This document shows positions 33,966-42,817 of a stretch of DNA of 64,000 nt, one piece after another. This DNA comes from M3007 sp964484205. Lineage in GTDB: Bacteria > Bacteroidota > Bacteroidia > Chitinophagales > Saprospiraceae. Where the stretch lies: positions 1 through 64,000 of the forward strand of contig CAZAEZ010000005.1 of the NCBI GenBank assembly GCA_964484205.1, read 5' to 3'. The number at the start of each line of letters is the position of its first letter. Positions within the stretch are counted from its first letter, which is position 1. Position numbers and translations under genes: made by a program. The notes below the pieces were generated by a model. That model was not told the DNA's origin. It did not search any database and worked only from the letters and a program-made list of their open reading frames with translations.

Positions 33966-36629
33966 ATGGATATGGCGATACGTGTACTTGTGCTTTCCCT
34001 GGGCTTAATTTTATGGAGTTCCAACTCTGTGAAAGGGCAAAATCCACTGCAGAACCGTGCAGTGGATTTTACTTGTTTAAATTGCCTGCCTACGGACGCA
34101 TTGGTGCAGCTCAGCCGCCAAACCGGGATTAACATCGTTTTTAACGATCGTTTTTTCCAGGGTTGCCCTCCGGTTTCCATAGCTGTCGAAAATGTTCCTT
34201 TTTCCAAACTTTTGGAAACCATTACTGCCTGTACAAATCTGTCTTACCGGTGGGTGGGCGATCAGGTTGTGTTTTACCGGAAAATTCAAAAATTCACGCT
34301 GAGCGGGTATGTTCAGGATGCCGAGACCGGTGAACGTCTGATTGGCGCAAGCGTCCGCATCCATTCGAATGTGGCAACCGGTACTACCAGCAATGAATAT
34401 GGTTTTTTCAGCCTGCCACTTGAACAGGGAGGGTACCGCATTTCCGTCAACTACATTGGCTATCAACAAGATCAGCGTACGCTGGAGATGAATGCTGACC
34501 GCTTGTTAACGATCCGGCTATCGCCAAACAGCGCCCTGCCGGAAGTTTTGATTACGGCCCTTCCGGTAGAAGACATCGTGGAAAGTGGCGCGGGAAATCG
34601 TCAAAATCTGCCGGCTGCTGCCATGAAGCAGATACCGGTTCCCGGTGGAGAAGCAGACCTGCTGCGTTTGGCGGCGCTGCAGTCCGGCGTGCAAACCGGC
34701 GTGGATGGCCTTGGCGGATTACATGTGCGCGGTGGCAATGCCGACCAAAACCTCATTTTGTTGGATGATGTGCCGGTGTACAATCCGCATCATGCGTTAG
34801 GCCTTTTTTCTGTGTTCAATCCGGCTACAGTCAGTAATGCCCGGTTGTGGAAAGGCGATTTTCCGGCCCGCTACAGTGGCCGGGCGTCTTCTGTCTTAGA
34901 TGTTCGGACCCGCGACGGGCATTTCAGGGAATTCCATACCGATATTTCTGCCGGGTTGTTCGCGGTATCGGCAACAGCGGAAGGCCCACTGGTGCGGGAT
35001 ACCTGTTCGTTCCTGTTGAGTGGGCGCACGACTTATTTCGGACCCTGGATCGATCTTTTCAGCAAACGGGATAACCTTTTAACTTTTTCCGGAGAAAACA
35101 TCAATTACCGTTTTCACGATGTCAACTTTAAACTGAATTACATTTTTTCAGCAAAAAACAGGCTGTATTTTTCCTTTTACCAGGGCGGTGATATTTTCAA
35201 AAATATGTTTGAACAGCGCACGAATGACCCGGAGGGCCTGTTTACGGACGAATATACGCTCGACTCTGAATGGGGCAATGCAATTGCCGCCTTGCGCTGG
35301 AACCATTTATTGCGCAAAAATCTTTTCACGAATACAACCTTGCGCTTCAGTCGTTTTTATTATCAAAGCAAGCTGGGATTATTGTCCAATTTTTTATCGG
35401 CATCCGGCAAGGAAAACCTGTTGGCCAATTACGGCCAGATTTACCAAACGGTGATCCGGGATTGGTCGGGTAAAACAGATTTTAGTTATTTCCCGACCAA
35501 CAGACTAACCCTGCGCTGGGGGCTTGCCTATACGTTCCATACGTTTCAACCCGGTGCTTTATCCATAAATTTCCTTGTCCCGGGGCAATCGCCGATCACC
35601 ATTGATTCACTTTCCAAGGTGTTGCTGAACAACGAGCGGTTGGGCGCCGATGAGGCAGAGGTTTACCTGGACGCCGAGTGGCAGTTTTTTAAAAACTGGC
35701 GCTTGGATGCCGGCCTGAACTACTCGCTTTTTCAAATACGGAACAACACATTCAGTGCTATTCAACCCCGGCTGCGGGTTCAGCGCAGCGGCCCGGGTGG
35801 TTGGCAACATTGGGCGGGTTTTCACCGGTCTGCCCAGTATTTGCACCAAATTGGCTCTTTCAACATCAGCTTGCCCTTTGAGCTTTGGGTTCCAACGACA
35901 ACGAAAGTCCCACCGGAGTTGGTTTGGCAGATTTCTACCGGCACGGCTTTTTCACGCGCCGGATGGAATGTCAGCCTGGAAGGCTACTATAAACGATTCG
36001 AACGGGTGCTCACATTTTTGTCTTCCAACACAGCCCTGTTTGCCGGTGGGGCCGAAGATGCCAGTGGCTGGGAAGACCGCGTTTCGGCAGGCACCGGCAC
36101 AGGTTATGGCATTGAAATAAACGTGGAAAAGCGCATGCGTCCGGCGACGGTAATTTTATCGTATTCCTTGTCGAAGGCAATCCGGCAATTTCCGGATATT
36201 AATTCCGGGCGCGCCTTTCCCTTTCGCTTTGACCGGCGGCACGACCTGACCATCAATGTGCAACAGCGGATGGCCAATTGGCTAAACTTGAACCTGGTTT
36301 GGGCCTTTGCAACAGGTAATCCAATTACCCTGTCGGGTGTGAAATACCAGCATCATACGCCGAATGGCGATATCGAACGCAATGTTTATGTGTATACCGA
36401 AGTAAACGGGTACAGGCTTCCGGCTTATCACCGGCTCGATATTGCATTTAATGCACAATTCGGGAAGAAGCGGCTGATACACGCCATTCAGTTGGGCGCC
36501 TATAATGTGTATAACCGGGCAAATCCATTTTTTCTTTACGTGGATAGCGGAAGTGGTTCCAACGCAAAGGCCATTCAGTATACATTACTGCCATTATTGC
36601 CTTCGTTTCGATACGAATTGAAATTTTAA
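33966..36629 (+). CDS. STN-domain TonB-dependent outer-membrane receptor
   Basis: 887 residues. Signal peptide (about 1-25, ending VKG); STN domain (about 30-100, with LSRQTGINIVFND) that contacts FecR; carboxypeptidase-D-like regulatory domain (FTLSGYVQDAETGERLIGAS); plug (GEADLLRLAALQSGVQTG, then LHVRGGNADQNLILLDDVPV); and a 22-strand-type barrel ending in an aromatic FRYELKF. The plug-barrel profile fits iron or siderophore-type receptors rather than SusC with a SusD partner, none being next door. The coding start holds a terminator-like hairpin (34039-34070). Partner of FecR and of the DUF4249 gene that follows 49 bases later. Confidence 0.93.
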   Translation: MDMAIRVLVLSLGLILWSSNSVKGQNPLQNRAVDFTCLNCLPTDALVQLSRQTGINIVFNDRFFQGCPPVSIAVENVPFSKLLETITACTNLSYRWVGDQVVFYRKIQKFTLSGYVQDAETGERLIGASVRIHSNVATGTTSNEYGFFSLPLEQGGYRISVNYIGYQQDQRTLEMNADRLLTIRLSPNSALPEVLITALPVEDIVESGAGNRQNLPAAAMKQIPVPGGEADLLRLAALQSGVQTGVDGLGGLHVRGGNADQNLILLDDVPVYNPHHALGLFSVFNPATVSNARLWKGDFPARYSGRASSVLDVRTRDGHFREFHTDISAGLFAVSATAEGPLVRDTCSFLLSGRTTYFGPWIDLFSKRDNLLTFSGENINYRFHDVNFKLNYIFSAKNRLYFSFYQGGDIFKNMFEQRTNDPEGLFTDEYTLDSEWGNAIAALRWNHLLRKNLFTNTTLRFSRFYYQSKLGLLSNFLSASGKENLLANYGQIYQTVIRDWSGKTDFSYFPTNRLTLRWGLAYTFHTFQPGALSINFLVPGQSPITIDSLSKVLLNNERLGADEAEVYLDAEWQFFKNWRLDAGLNYSLFQIRNNTFSAIQPRLRVQRSGPGGWQHWAGFHRSAQYLHQIGSFNISLPFELWVPTTTKVPPELVWQISTGTAFSRAGWNVSLEGYYKRFERVLTFLSSNTALFAGGAEDASGWEDRVSAGTGTGYGIEINVEKRMRPATVILSYSLSKAIRQFPDINSGRAFPFRFDRRHDLTINVQQRMANWLNLNLVWAFATGNPITLSGVKYQHHTPNGDIERNVYVYTEVNGYRLPAYHRLDIAFNAQFGKKRLIHAIQLGAYNVYNRANPFFLYVDSGSGSNAKAIQYTLLPLLPSFRYELKF
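34039..34070 (+). promoter_or_regulatory. Terminator-like hairpin inside receptor coding start
   Basis: AAAATCCACTGCA (34039-34051) pairs perfectly with TGCAGTGGATTTT (34058-34070), 13-bp stem, 6-base loop, ending in four T. It lies 75-105 bases into the receptor gene, at the signal peptide/STN junction. It looks like an attenuator, but may only reflect chance codon use. Confidence 0.5.
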
Positions 36630-36678
36630 TACCTAACTTTATTGCCCGAACGCCGAATGGAGCCCAAACCTTCGTCCC

Positions 36679-37614
36679 ATGTTTTCTAAGTACCACACCC
36701 TGCTTACCTGTATCGTATTGCTGCTTGGCTGGCGTTGCGTGCGTGAGGCCGACATTAAGTTGCCGGAGCAACCCACTAAAATCGTGGCAATAAGTCATTT
36801 CTCCCCGGGCAATCCAATTCAGGTTGAAGTTTCTTTGAGTCAGTCGATCACCGATGCCGGCGATCCGGTTATTCCTTTCAATGCCGATGTGTCTATCGCC
36901 GTTGACGGAAAGTTCCTGGACAAGCTTTTCCGGGTAACAGACGACGGCGGACGCATTTATTGGGAAAGCCGGGATTTGGTCGAAACCAATACAGAATACA
37001 CGCTTGCGGTGCGAATAGCCGGGCTGGATCTGATCGAATCGCACAGCGCGGCTCCTGAGCCTGTCCGCCTCTCCAATACCCGGATCGATACCCTGGACAT
37101 GCGGATTATTGAACTCGCCGACGGCAAACTCGCCCTCCAGGTACCGTTGGAAATTTCGATGGCTAATTTGCCGCTGCAGGACCGCTTTTTTGCCTTTGGC
37201 CTGCGCCATGAAATTGAGATTTTTGAGCTCATCGACGGCGAGCCGGTGCCGGACGAATACTACGAAGCCTCGACAAAATTTCTGGCGGACGGCCGCACGC
37301 TGGCCCTGGTTTACGACACCCCGGAAAAGGTGGTTTTAGTCGACCAGAATTTTTGGAGTAATGAAAGTAAAACCATCTGGCTGGATGCCCTGATCCCGTT
37401 CGACCCGGACTATGAACGGCCACGCCGGATGTTCATCGAATGGCGGACCCTTTCCGAAGATTTTTACCGCTATCACCTTTCACTTGCCCGGCAGGGAAGC
37501 AATATTCCTTTGAATGACCCGGATGCCCTGTACAACAATATTACGGGCGGATACGGCAATTTTTCCGGGTACTCGGTCAGCAACGACACCATTGCCATTC
37601 CGGATTTTAATTAA
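36679..37614 (+). CDS. DUF4249 outer-membrane lipoprotein
   Basis: 311 residues. A signal peptide ends at a Cys (LLGWRC, about residue 19) followed by VREADIKLPEQPTKIV, the typical start of the DUF4249 family. These exported beta-rich proteins are almost always encoded next to STN-type TonB receptors and are thought to be surface-exposed partners; their ligand is unknown. The lipobox is weak (Trp-Arg before Cys), so lipidation is probable rather than sure. It closes the ECF/FecR/receptor transcription unit. Confidence 0.88.
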   Translation: MFSKYHTLLTCIVLLLGWRCVREADIKLPEQPTKIVAISHFSPGNPIQVEVSLSQSITDAGDPVIPFNADVSIAVDGKFLDKLFRVTDDGGRIYWESRDLVETNTEYTLAVRIAGLDLIESHSAAPEPVRLSNTRIDTLDMRIIELADGKLALQVPLEISMANLPLQDRFFAFGLRHEIEIFELIDGEPVPDEYYEASTKFLADGRTLALVYDTPEKVVLVDQNFWSNESKTIWLDALIPFDPDYERPRRMFIEWRTLSEDFYRYHLSLARQGSNIPLNDPDALYNNITGGYGNFSGYSVSNDTIAIPDFN

Positions 37615-37633
37615 TAGCGCCTTGCCGGAAATA

Positions 37634-37656
37634 GCAGGCACAATGTTGTGCCTTGC
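37634..37656 (+). terminator. Candidate terminator of the TonB/DUF4249 unit
   Basis: GCAGGCACAA and TTGTGCCTTGC form a 10-bp stem with one bulge and a 2-base loop; only a short TTTT follows at some distance. Moderate support. Confidence 0.45.
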
Positions 37657-37691
37657 TGCTGTTTTACCCTTCCATTCGCGGTATTTTTATC

Positions 37692-37724
37692 TACTTTTGC
37701 ACCGTATTTGTCAACTTTGTTGAC
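37692..37724 (+). promoter_or_regulatory. mdh promoter and possible operator
   Basis: TACTTTTG (37692-37699) fits the -7 consensus, 59 bases before the mdh ATG. Just past the expected start point, GTCAA and TTGAC (37710-37724) form an inverted repeat spaced by 5, a possible repressor site. Confidence 0.5.
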
Positions 37725-37757
37725 CCATTTTTTCATCATATCAAATAGCCTAAACAA

Positions 37758-38693
37758 ATGAGTAAAGTAACCATCGTTGGCGCCGGTAATGTCGGTGCAA
37801 CCTGTGCCAATGTACTTGCCCACGAAGACATCTGTAATGAGGTTGTTCTTATTGACATTCAGGGAAATATGGCCAAAGGGAAAGCCCTCGATATGTGGCA
37901 GCAGGCCCCGGTTGACGGGTATTCGACCCGCGTCACCGGAGGCGATGATTATGCCCTGACCGCCAACTCGGATATTGTGATCATAACGGCCGGTATTCCG
38001 CGGAAGCCCGGGATGAGCCGGGACGACCTGATCAGCACAAATGCCAAGATTGTGGTGTCTGTCACCGAAAATATTTTGAAATATTCCAAAAATCCGATCC
38101 TTATCGTCGTTTCCAACCCGCTCGATGTAATGACCTATGCCTGTTGGAAAGCATCCGGCCTGAGCGACAAGCGCGTGATCGGCATGGCAGGCGTGCTGGA
38201 TACGGCCCGTTACCGGGCTTTCCTGGCCGAAGAAATCGGTTGCTCCCCCAAAGATATCCAGGCAATTTTGATGGGCGGACATGGCGACACGATGGTTCCC
38301 TTGCCCCGCTACACCACAGTCAGCGGCATACCTGTAACCGAATTGGTGAAAAAAGACACGCTGGAGGCCATTATCCAACGCACCAAAATGGGCGGTGGCG
38401 AATTGGTGAACCTGATGGGCACCTCCGCCTGGTATGCTCCCGGCGCGGCTGCTGCGCAAATGGCAATTTCTATTTTGAAAAATGAAAACCGGATATACCC
38501 CTGCTGTGTTCGGTTGAATGGGCAGTACAAATTGAAAGATGTTTTTGTCGGAGCACCGGTAAAATTGAGCAAACGCGGCGTTCAACAAATTATCAAATTG
38601 CGCTTGCGCAAAGATGAAATGGCACTGCTGCACAAATCGGCTGCCGCAGTTGTGGAAGTCGTGGAGGTTCTTGATAAAATGAAACTGGTTTAA
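37758..38693 (+). CDS. mdh: Malate dehydrogenase (LDH-like type)
   Basis: NAD-dependent malate/oxaloacetate interconversion in the TCA cycle. 311 residues: nucleotide-binding GAGNVGATCANVLA at 7-20, NAD-selecting acidic residue in LIDIQGNMAKGKALD, substrate-binding Arg pair around AGIPRKPGMSRDDL, VLDTARYRAFLAEE, and the catalytic His in MGGHGDTMVPL. The Arg in the RKPGMSR loop marks malate rather than lactate use. The next gene starts 8 bases after the stop, so the two are co-transcribed. Confidence 0.97.
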   Translation: MSKVTIVGAGNVGATCANVLAHEDICNEVVLIDIQGNMAKGKALDMWQQAPVDGYSTRVTGGDDYALTANSDIVIITAGIPRKPGMSRDDLISTNAKIVVSVTENILKYSKNPILIVVSNPLDVMTYACWKASGLSDKRVIGMAGVLDTARYRAFLAEEIGCSPKDIQAILMGGHGDTMVPLPRYTTVSGIPVTELVKKDTLEAIIQRTKMGGGELVNLMGTSAWYAPGAAAAQMAISILKNENRIYPCCVRLNGQYKLKDVFVGAPVKLSKRGVQQIIKLRLRKDEMALLHKSAAAVVEVVEVLDKMKLV

Positions 38694-38701
38694 GCTTGCC
38701 T

Positions 38702-39259
38702 ATGGAAAAAGTGCCGTCAGTCTCCGCAACACCTGCAGGTTGGGAACGGGTTAGTTCCCAACCATCCGGGGATTCGTTGGAAAAATTGTCTCAGGAATCA
38801 CCCGTTTTACTGATTTTTCTGCGGCATTTTGGCTGCACTTTTTGCCGGGAGGCCTTAGCCGACGTTGCAAAAAAACGCGCCGAACTGGAAGACCTGGGGG
38901 TGCGGATCGTGTTTGTACACATGGCGGCAAAAGCCAGTATTGCGGATAAATTTTTTCGCAAATACAAACTGTACCCAATCGATCACATACCTGATCCGGG
39001 GAAACAACTTTACCTGGCTTTTGGCCTGGGTAGAGGAACACCCGCCCAACTTTTTGGCCTGATGAACTGGATACGTGGATTTGAAGCCGGCATTGTTGAA
39101 GGCCACGGCTTTGCCTATCATAACGAGGATATCGGCGACGGTTTTCAGATGCCCGGCGTTTTTGTACTCCACAAAGGCAAGATCAAACATTCCTTTGTGC
39201 ACCAACATGCCTGGGACCGTCCGGATTATGAAGAAATTGTCCGGTGTTGTTCGTTTTGA
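38702..39259 (+). CDS. SelL-like peroxiredoxin relative
   Basis: 185 residues of the thioredoxin fold, related to the AhpC/TSA-like FAM213/SelL group. It has RHFGCTFCREALADV with a CxxC in the place where SelL carries two selenocysteines, then a VFVHMAAK strand and PGVFVLHKGKI near the end; two adjacent Cys close the protein (CCSF). Such proteins probably reduce peroxides or disulfides, with substrate unknown. No export signal. It is close behind mdh and precedes a terminator. ATG at 38702; an upstream TTG in frame is unlikely. Confidence 0.85.
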   Translation: MEKVPSVSATPAGWERVSSQPSGDSLEKLSQESPVLLIFLRHFGCTFCREALADVAKKRAELEDLGVRIVFVHMAAKASIADKFFRKYKLYPIDHIPDPGKQLYLAFGLGRGTPAQLFGLMNWIRGFEAGIVEGHGFAYHNEDIGDGFQMPGVFVLHKGKIKHSFVHQHAWDRPDYEEIVRCCSF

Positions 39260-39289
39260 TCCGAACGGATGCCGATTTGAATCCAACAT

Positions 39290-39328
39290 AAACTGCCTGG
39301 AAGCGTACTCTTCCGGGCAGTTTAATTT
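39290..39328 (+). terminator. Intrinsic terminator after the mdh pair
   Basis: AAACTGCCTGGAAG (39290-39304 region) pairs with CTTCCGGGCAGTTT (39310-39323) with one G-U type mismatch, followed by AATTTTAAATTTT. It lies 15 bases before the next gene start, so that gene needs its own promoter nearby or readthrough. Confidence 0.75.
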
Positions 39329-39343
39329 TAAATTTTAGCGCAC

Positions 39344-41227
39344 ATGAACCGACGATGGTACACCCTAACGCTGCTGCTTGCCGGTATTTCGGCAGGGCAG
39401 ACGGTTGTTGCCCAGCCCGGTTCCGGACAGACCCTGCCGATGGTCACCATCAAAGGACCTGCCGAAAATCGCACCGGCTATTCAACCTGGACGGCTGACA
39501 GCCTCCCGCTTGCCCAGGTTGTTACCCTCGCCGAACGCCTGCTTTGGGAATCTGGTTTGGATGTGCGCGCCAATGCGCCGGGCGCCCTGGCTACCGTTTC
39601 AGCGCGCGGCGCCGGCCCTTCCCGCACGGCTGTTTTCTGGGAAGGGGTTAATCTGCAAAATCCCATGCACGGCGTAGTCGATATTTCCCTGCTGCCGCTC
39701 TGGGCAGGCGATGCCATCGAAATGCAATACGGCGGCCAAAGCGCAGCAAAAAGCGGGGGCGCCATGGGTGGCGCAGTTCACCTTGTTCCGGCAACAATGC
39801 AGGATTCAGCGGGTTGGACGGGCCACGCCGGCGCCGGTGTGGGTAGTTTTGGTAAAAAAACCGGACAGGCGTCGCTGGGCTTTTCGGCAAACCGGTTAAA
39901 AACGCAGCTGCGCGCTGCCTGGCAACAGGCGGAAAATGATTTCCCATTTCAAAACACGGCCTTGCTCGGACAACCGGTAGTTTCGCAGCAAAACAATTTT
40001 GTGAAACGCGCGGATGTTCAGCACTATTTTCAAGCCGAACCCAACCCGGACCAAACCGTGCATACCGCCATCTGGTACCAGGATGCCTTCCGGGAAATTC
40101 CACCCAGCATGACGGAGGCGCCGGATGCCAGCCGGCAGAAAGACCGGGCGCTGCGTGCAGTGGCCGGTTGGAACCATCGAGATGGGCCGCGGACGCAATG
40201 GCGGCATAATCTGGCATGGCTCGACGAAACGATCGCCTTTGACCTCAGGGGCGATACGGATACCAGCCGTTCGCAAACGATCCAGCTTTCCAACGAATTT
40301 TTCAACGCATGCAACGACCGGTTTTCCATACGGGCCAACCTGACCGGCTGGTGGCAACGGGCGCAGGCCGACGGGTATGCCGACAGCAGCCGGTGGTTCC
40401 GGCAATTTCGGGTGGCGGCAGCCTTTGGGGCTACGTATCGCCGGCGGCATCTGGAAACCCACGCCCAGCTGCGGCAGGAGTGGGCCGAAGGGCAGGGCGC
40501 GCCGTTCACCTTTTCGGTGGGCGCACGCTGGAGCCTGCCCCGGCGCCTTTCCCTGAACCTGCATTTTTCCCGAAACTTCAATTTGCCGACCTTCAACGAC
40601 CGCTTCTGGCGCAACCTGGGAAACCCGGATTTACAGCCGGAGTCCGGTTACAGCTCGGAAATTGGCCTGCGCTGGCTTCGAGACAGGTTTGGCGTAGAAG
40701 CAACCGTTTTTCAACTGCTCCTGGACGATTGGATTTTGTGGCAACCCGGCGCCGACGGACTTTTTCGCCCGGATAATCTTCGGCAGGTTTGGTCGCGCGG
40801 CGCCAGTTTGTCCAGCCACCTGAACCTTAATTTTTGGCGAAGCCAATGGAAGCTAAGCGCGCGTTACCAGTTTGTGCGGGCAACGAATACTGCCGTGTAT
40901 GACGCGAACACGATCGCTTTGCACAAATTACTTCCCTACACGCCGCAACACAATGCAAGTGCCTCCATGCATTGGAGCCGGGGCGCCTGGTTGGTCAGTT
41001 ACCTGCACCAATGGACCGGCGCCCGGTATACGACTTCGGATAACGCCATGCGCCTTTCCGGTTTTCACACCGGGAATGTTTTTTTTCAATACAGTCTTCC
41101 ACTGTTCCGGCGCCGGCTGGTGTTGAACGCCCGGATGGAAAACTGCTGGAACCGGGCTTACCAAATTATTGCTTACCGGCCAATGCCCGGGCGGAGCTGG
41201 CAGGCCGGTTTTGTTTGGAAAATTTAA
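39344..41227 (+). CDS. TonB-dependent receptor, BtuB-like architecture
   Basis: 627 residues: signal peptide (about 1-23, ending VVAQ), no STN or regulatory domain, plug directly (AERLLWESGLDVRANAPGAL, then VSARGAGPSRTAVFWEGVNL), and a 22-strand barrel ending in WQAGFVWKI. Size and layout fit the BtuB/cobalamin-like group, but no cobalamin riboswitch is visible in the 84 bases before it, so substrate is open. It is followed without a gap by the frame of a membrane glycosyltransferase candidate on the same strand; 95 bases separate their chosen ends. Confidence 0.9.
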   Translation: MNRRWYTLTLLLAGISAGQTVVAQPGSGQTLPMVTIKGPAENRTGYSTWTADSLPLAQVVTLAERLLWESGLDVRANAPGALATVSARGAGPSRTAVFWEGVNLQNPMHGVVDISLLPLWAGDAIEMQYGGQSAAKSGGAMGGAVHLVPATMQDSAGWTGHAGAGVGSFGKKTGQASLGFSANRLKTQLRAAWQQAENDFPFQNTALLGQPVVSQQNNFVKRADVQHYFQAEPNPDQTVHTAIWYQDAFREIPPSMTEAPDASRQKDRALRAVAGWNHRDGPRTQWRHNLAWLDETIAFDLRGDTDTSRSQTIQLSNEFFNACNDRFSIRANLTGWWQRAQADGYADSSRWFRQFRVAAAFGATYRRRHLETHAQLRQEWAEGQGAPFTFSVGARWSLPRRLSLNLHFSRNFNLPTFNDRFWRNLGNPDLQPESGYSSEIGLRWLRDRFGVEATVFQLLLDDWILWQPGADGLFRPDNLRQVWSRGASLSSHLNLNFWRSQWKLSARYQFVRATNTAVYDANTIALHKLLPYTPQHNASASMHWSRGAWLVSYLHQWTGARYTTSDNAMRLSGFHTGNVFFQYSLPLFRRRLVLNARMENCWNRAYQIIAYRPMPGRSWQAGFVWKI

Positions 41228-41322
41228 ACATCCTTTTCCCCGAAAAACATGCTTTGCAAATTGGAATGCGCCCTTATTTTCGCTGCCGTTCCTGTTCCGC
41301 TAAAGATGGCGCAGCAAAAACC

Positions 41323-42804
41323 ATGAATAAAAAAATCACCCGGCTGAATGCTCTGCTTTGGCTTATTGCCCTGGCGTATTTAGGTTACCTGGCACTGCGC
41401 TTGTTCAAAATTCCGATGACGCAGGATGAGGTGGCCACCTGTTACAACCATGTGCCGCGTGGGGTTTGGGATATTTTGACCTATGCCAAAGATGCGGTCC
41501 CGAACAACCATATTCTGAATACGCTTTCCACCAAATTTGTCACCGGACTGTTCGGCATGAGCCTGGTGACCGCCCGGCTTCCGGTATTTTTTGTTGGCGG
41601 TTTGTTGTACACGCTGTGCGCGCTTGCCTTGGCCCGGCGAATCGGCTCCACCGGTTTTCTGAAAGTCCTTTCCCTGGTTGTGCTCCTGGGAAATCCGTTC
41701 ATGGCCGAGTTTTTTTCCCTGGCCCGGGGCTACGGGATGTCCATCGGCTTGCAGATGGCGGCTTTGTATTTCAGTTGGCGGTTTGTTGAAAACAAGCGCT
41801 CGACACATTTGATGCTGGCGGTTTTTTCAGCAGGGCTGGCCGTTTGGGCCAGTTTTACGGTGCTGTATTTTTATCTGCCGTGGGCATTGCTCATGTGCCT
41901 GTACATCCTTCAACAATCGAAAGATTCGGGTCAATGGAAATCCCAGCTTGCCATACTTGCCGGCGGCGCTGTTTTGCTCGCCGTTATTTGCATCTTGCCC
42001 GTATCCCGCATGCATTCGGACGACCAGTTGCACTTCTGGGGCATGGCGGGTTTTATTCCGGAAACGCTGCTGCCACTGATCCGTTCGTCGATCATGGCGC
42101 ACCCGTATTTCGATAATTACACGCTGGAGGTATTTATCGGGTTGATCACTGTTTTTACCCTTGTTGCATCTGCTTTGGCGCTTTGGCGCTGGTTCAAAAA
42201 CAAGGGCCGACTTGGGGACGACCTCTGGTTTTTTGCTGCTTTTTTGGTTGCGGGTACCGTAACGGCTAATTTTTTGATCGTGTACTTGCTTGGCATTCCG
42301 TTTTTAAATCCCCGAACGGCCATTTTTTATTACCCGCCCTTTGCATTGTTGCTGCTGGGAACCGGAATTGCCTTTTGGGAAAAGTATGGCAAACGCGCCT
42401 ATTGGTTCCTGATCCCGTTGGGCCTGTTCACCCTGGTAAATTTCGACAACAACCGGAACCTGAAACAAACCTACGAATGGTCCTATGACCGGGGAACGAC
42501 CAGGGTGTTGGATTTTATAAAAGCCGCTTATGTTGCCGAAAACCGTACCGAGCCCTTCACCCTGGATTGCCATTGGCTGCACCAAAACTCCCTGCATTTT
42601 CACCTGGAATTTGATCCGGCAATGTATTCCCGCTATGTCCGGATGCCCAATCATTATCACGGCAACGAACCGCCCCGCGCCGACACCGATTTTTATTACA
42701 CCGAAAACTGGGATGAAATTGTCCAAATTGCCGACCGCTACACGCCGGTGCTCAACATCGAGTACGATCGGTTGATACTGATGCGGCGGCGTGCGCCGGA
42801 GTAA
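41323..42804 (+). CDS. Multi-span membrane protein, candidate lipid-linked-sugar glycosyltransferase
   Basis: 493 residues from the ATG at 41323. About ten hydrophobic spans occupy residues 10-400, followed by a soluble C-terminal domain of about 90 residues. The first extracellular loop has an acidic pair (MTQDEVATCYN), the position where GT-C enzymes such as PMT/ArnT keep a catalytic Asp/Glu; SLARGYGMSIGLQMAALYFS follows. This supports GT-C membership only by pattern. No partner is adjacent; convergent with the TIR gene, 13 bases apart. Confidence 0.72.
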   Translation: MNKKITRLNALLWLIALAYLGYLALRLFKIPMTQDEVATCYNHVPRGVWDILTYAKDAVPNNHILNTLSTKFVTGLFGMSLVTARLPVFFVGGLLYTLCALALARRIGSTGFLKVLSLVVLLGNPFMAEFFSLARGYGMSIGLQMAALYFSWRFVENKRSTHLMLAVFSAGLAVWASFTVLYFYLPWALLMCLYILQQSKDSGQWKSQLAILAGGAVLLAVICILPVSRMHSDDQLHFWGMAGFIPETLLPLIRSSIMAHPYFDNYTLEVFIGLITVFTLVASALALWRWFKNKGRLGDDLWFFAAFLVAGTVTANFLIVYLLGIPFLNPRTAIFYYPPFALLLLGTGIAFWEKYGKRAYWFLIPLGLFTLVNFDNNRNLKQTYEWSYDRGTTRVLDFIKAAYVAENRTEPFTLDCHWLHQNSLHFHLEFDPAMYSRYVRMPNHYHGNEPPRADTDFYYTENWDEIVQIADRYTPVLNIEYDRLILMRRRAPE

Positions 42805-42817
42805 GTTTTTTAGAAAA

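Noticed and set aside
37611..38633. 340-codon open frame antisense to mdh
   Set aside because: Overlaps mdh fully, which has all catalytic motifs; the antisense product has no recognisable features.
39260..39343. Cobalamin riboswitch upstream of the BtuB-like receptor
   Set aside because: The gap is only 84 bases and is occupied by the terminator of the preceding gene; no B12-box is visible.
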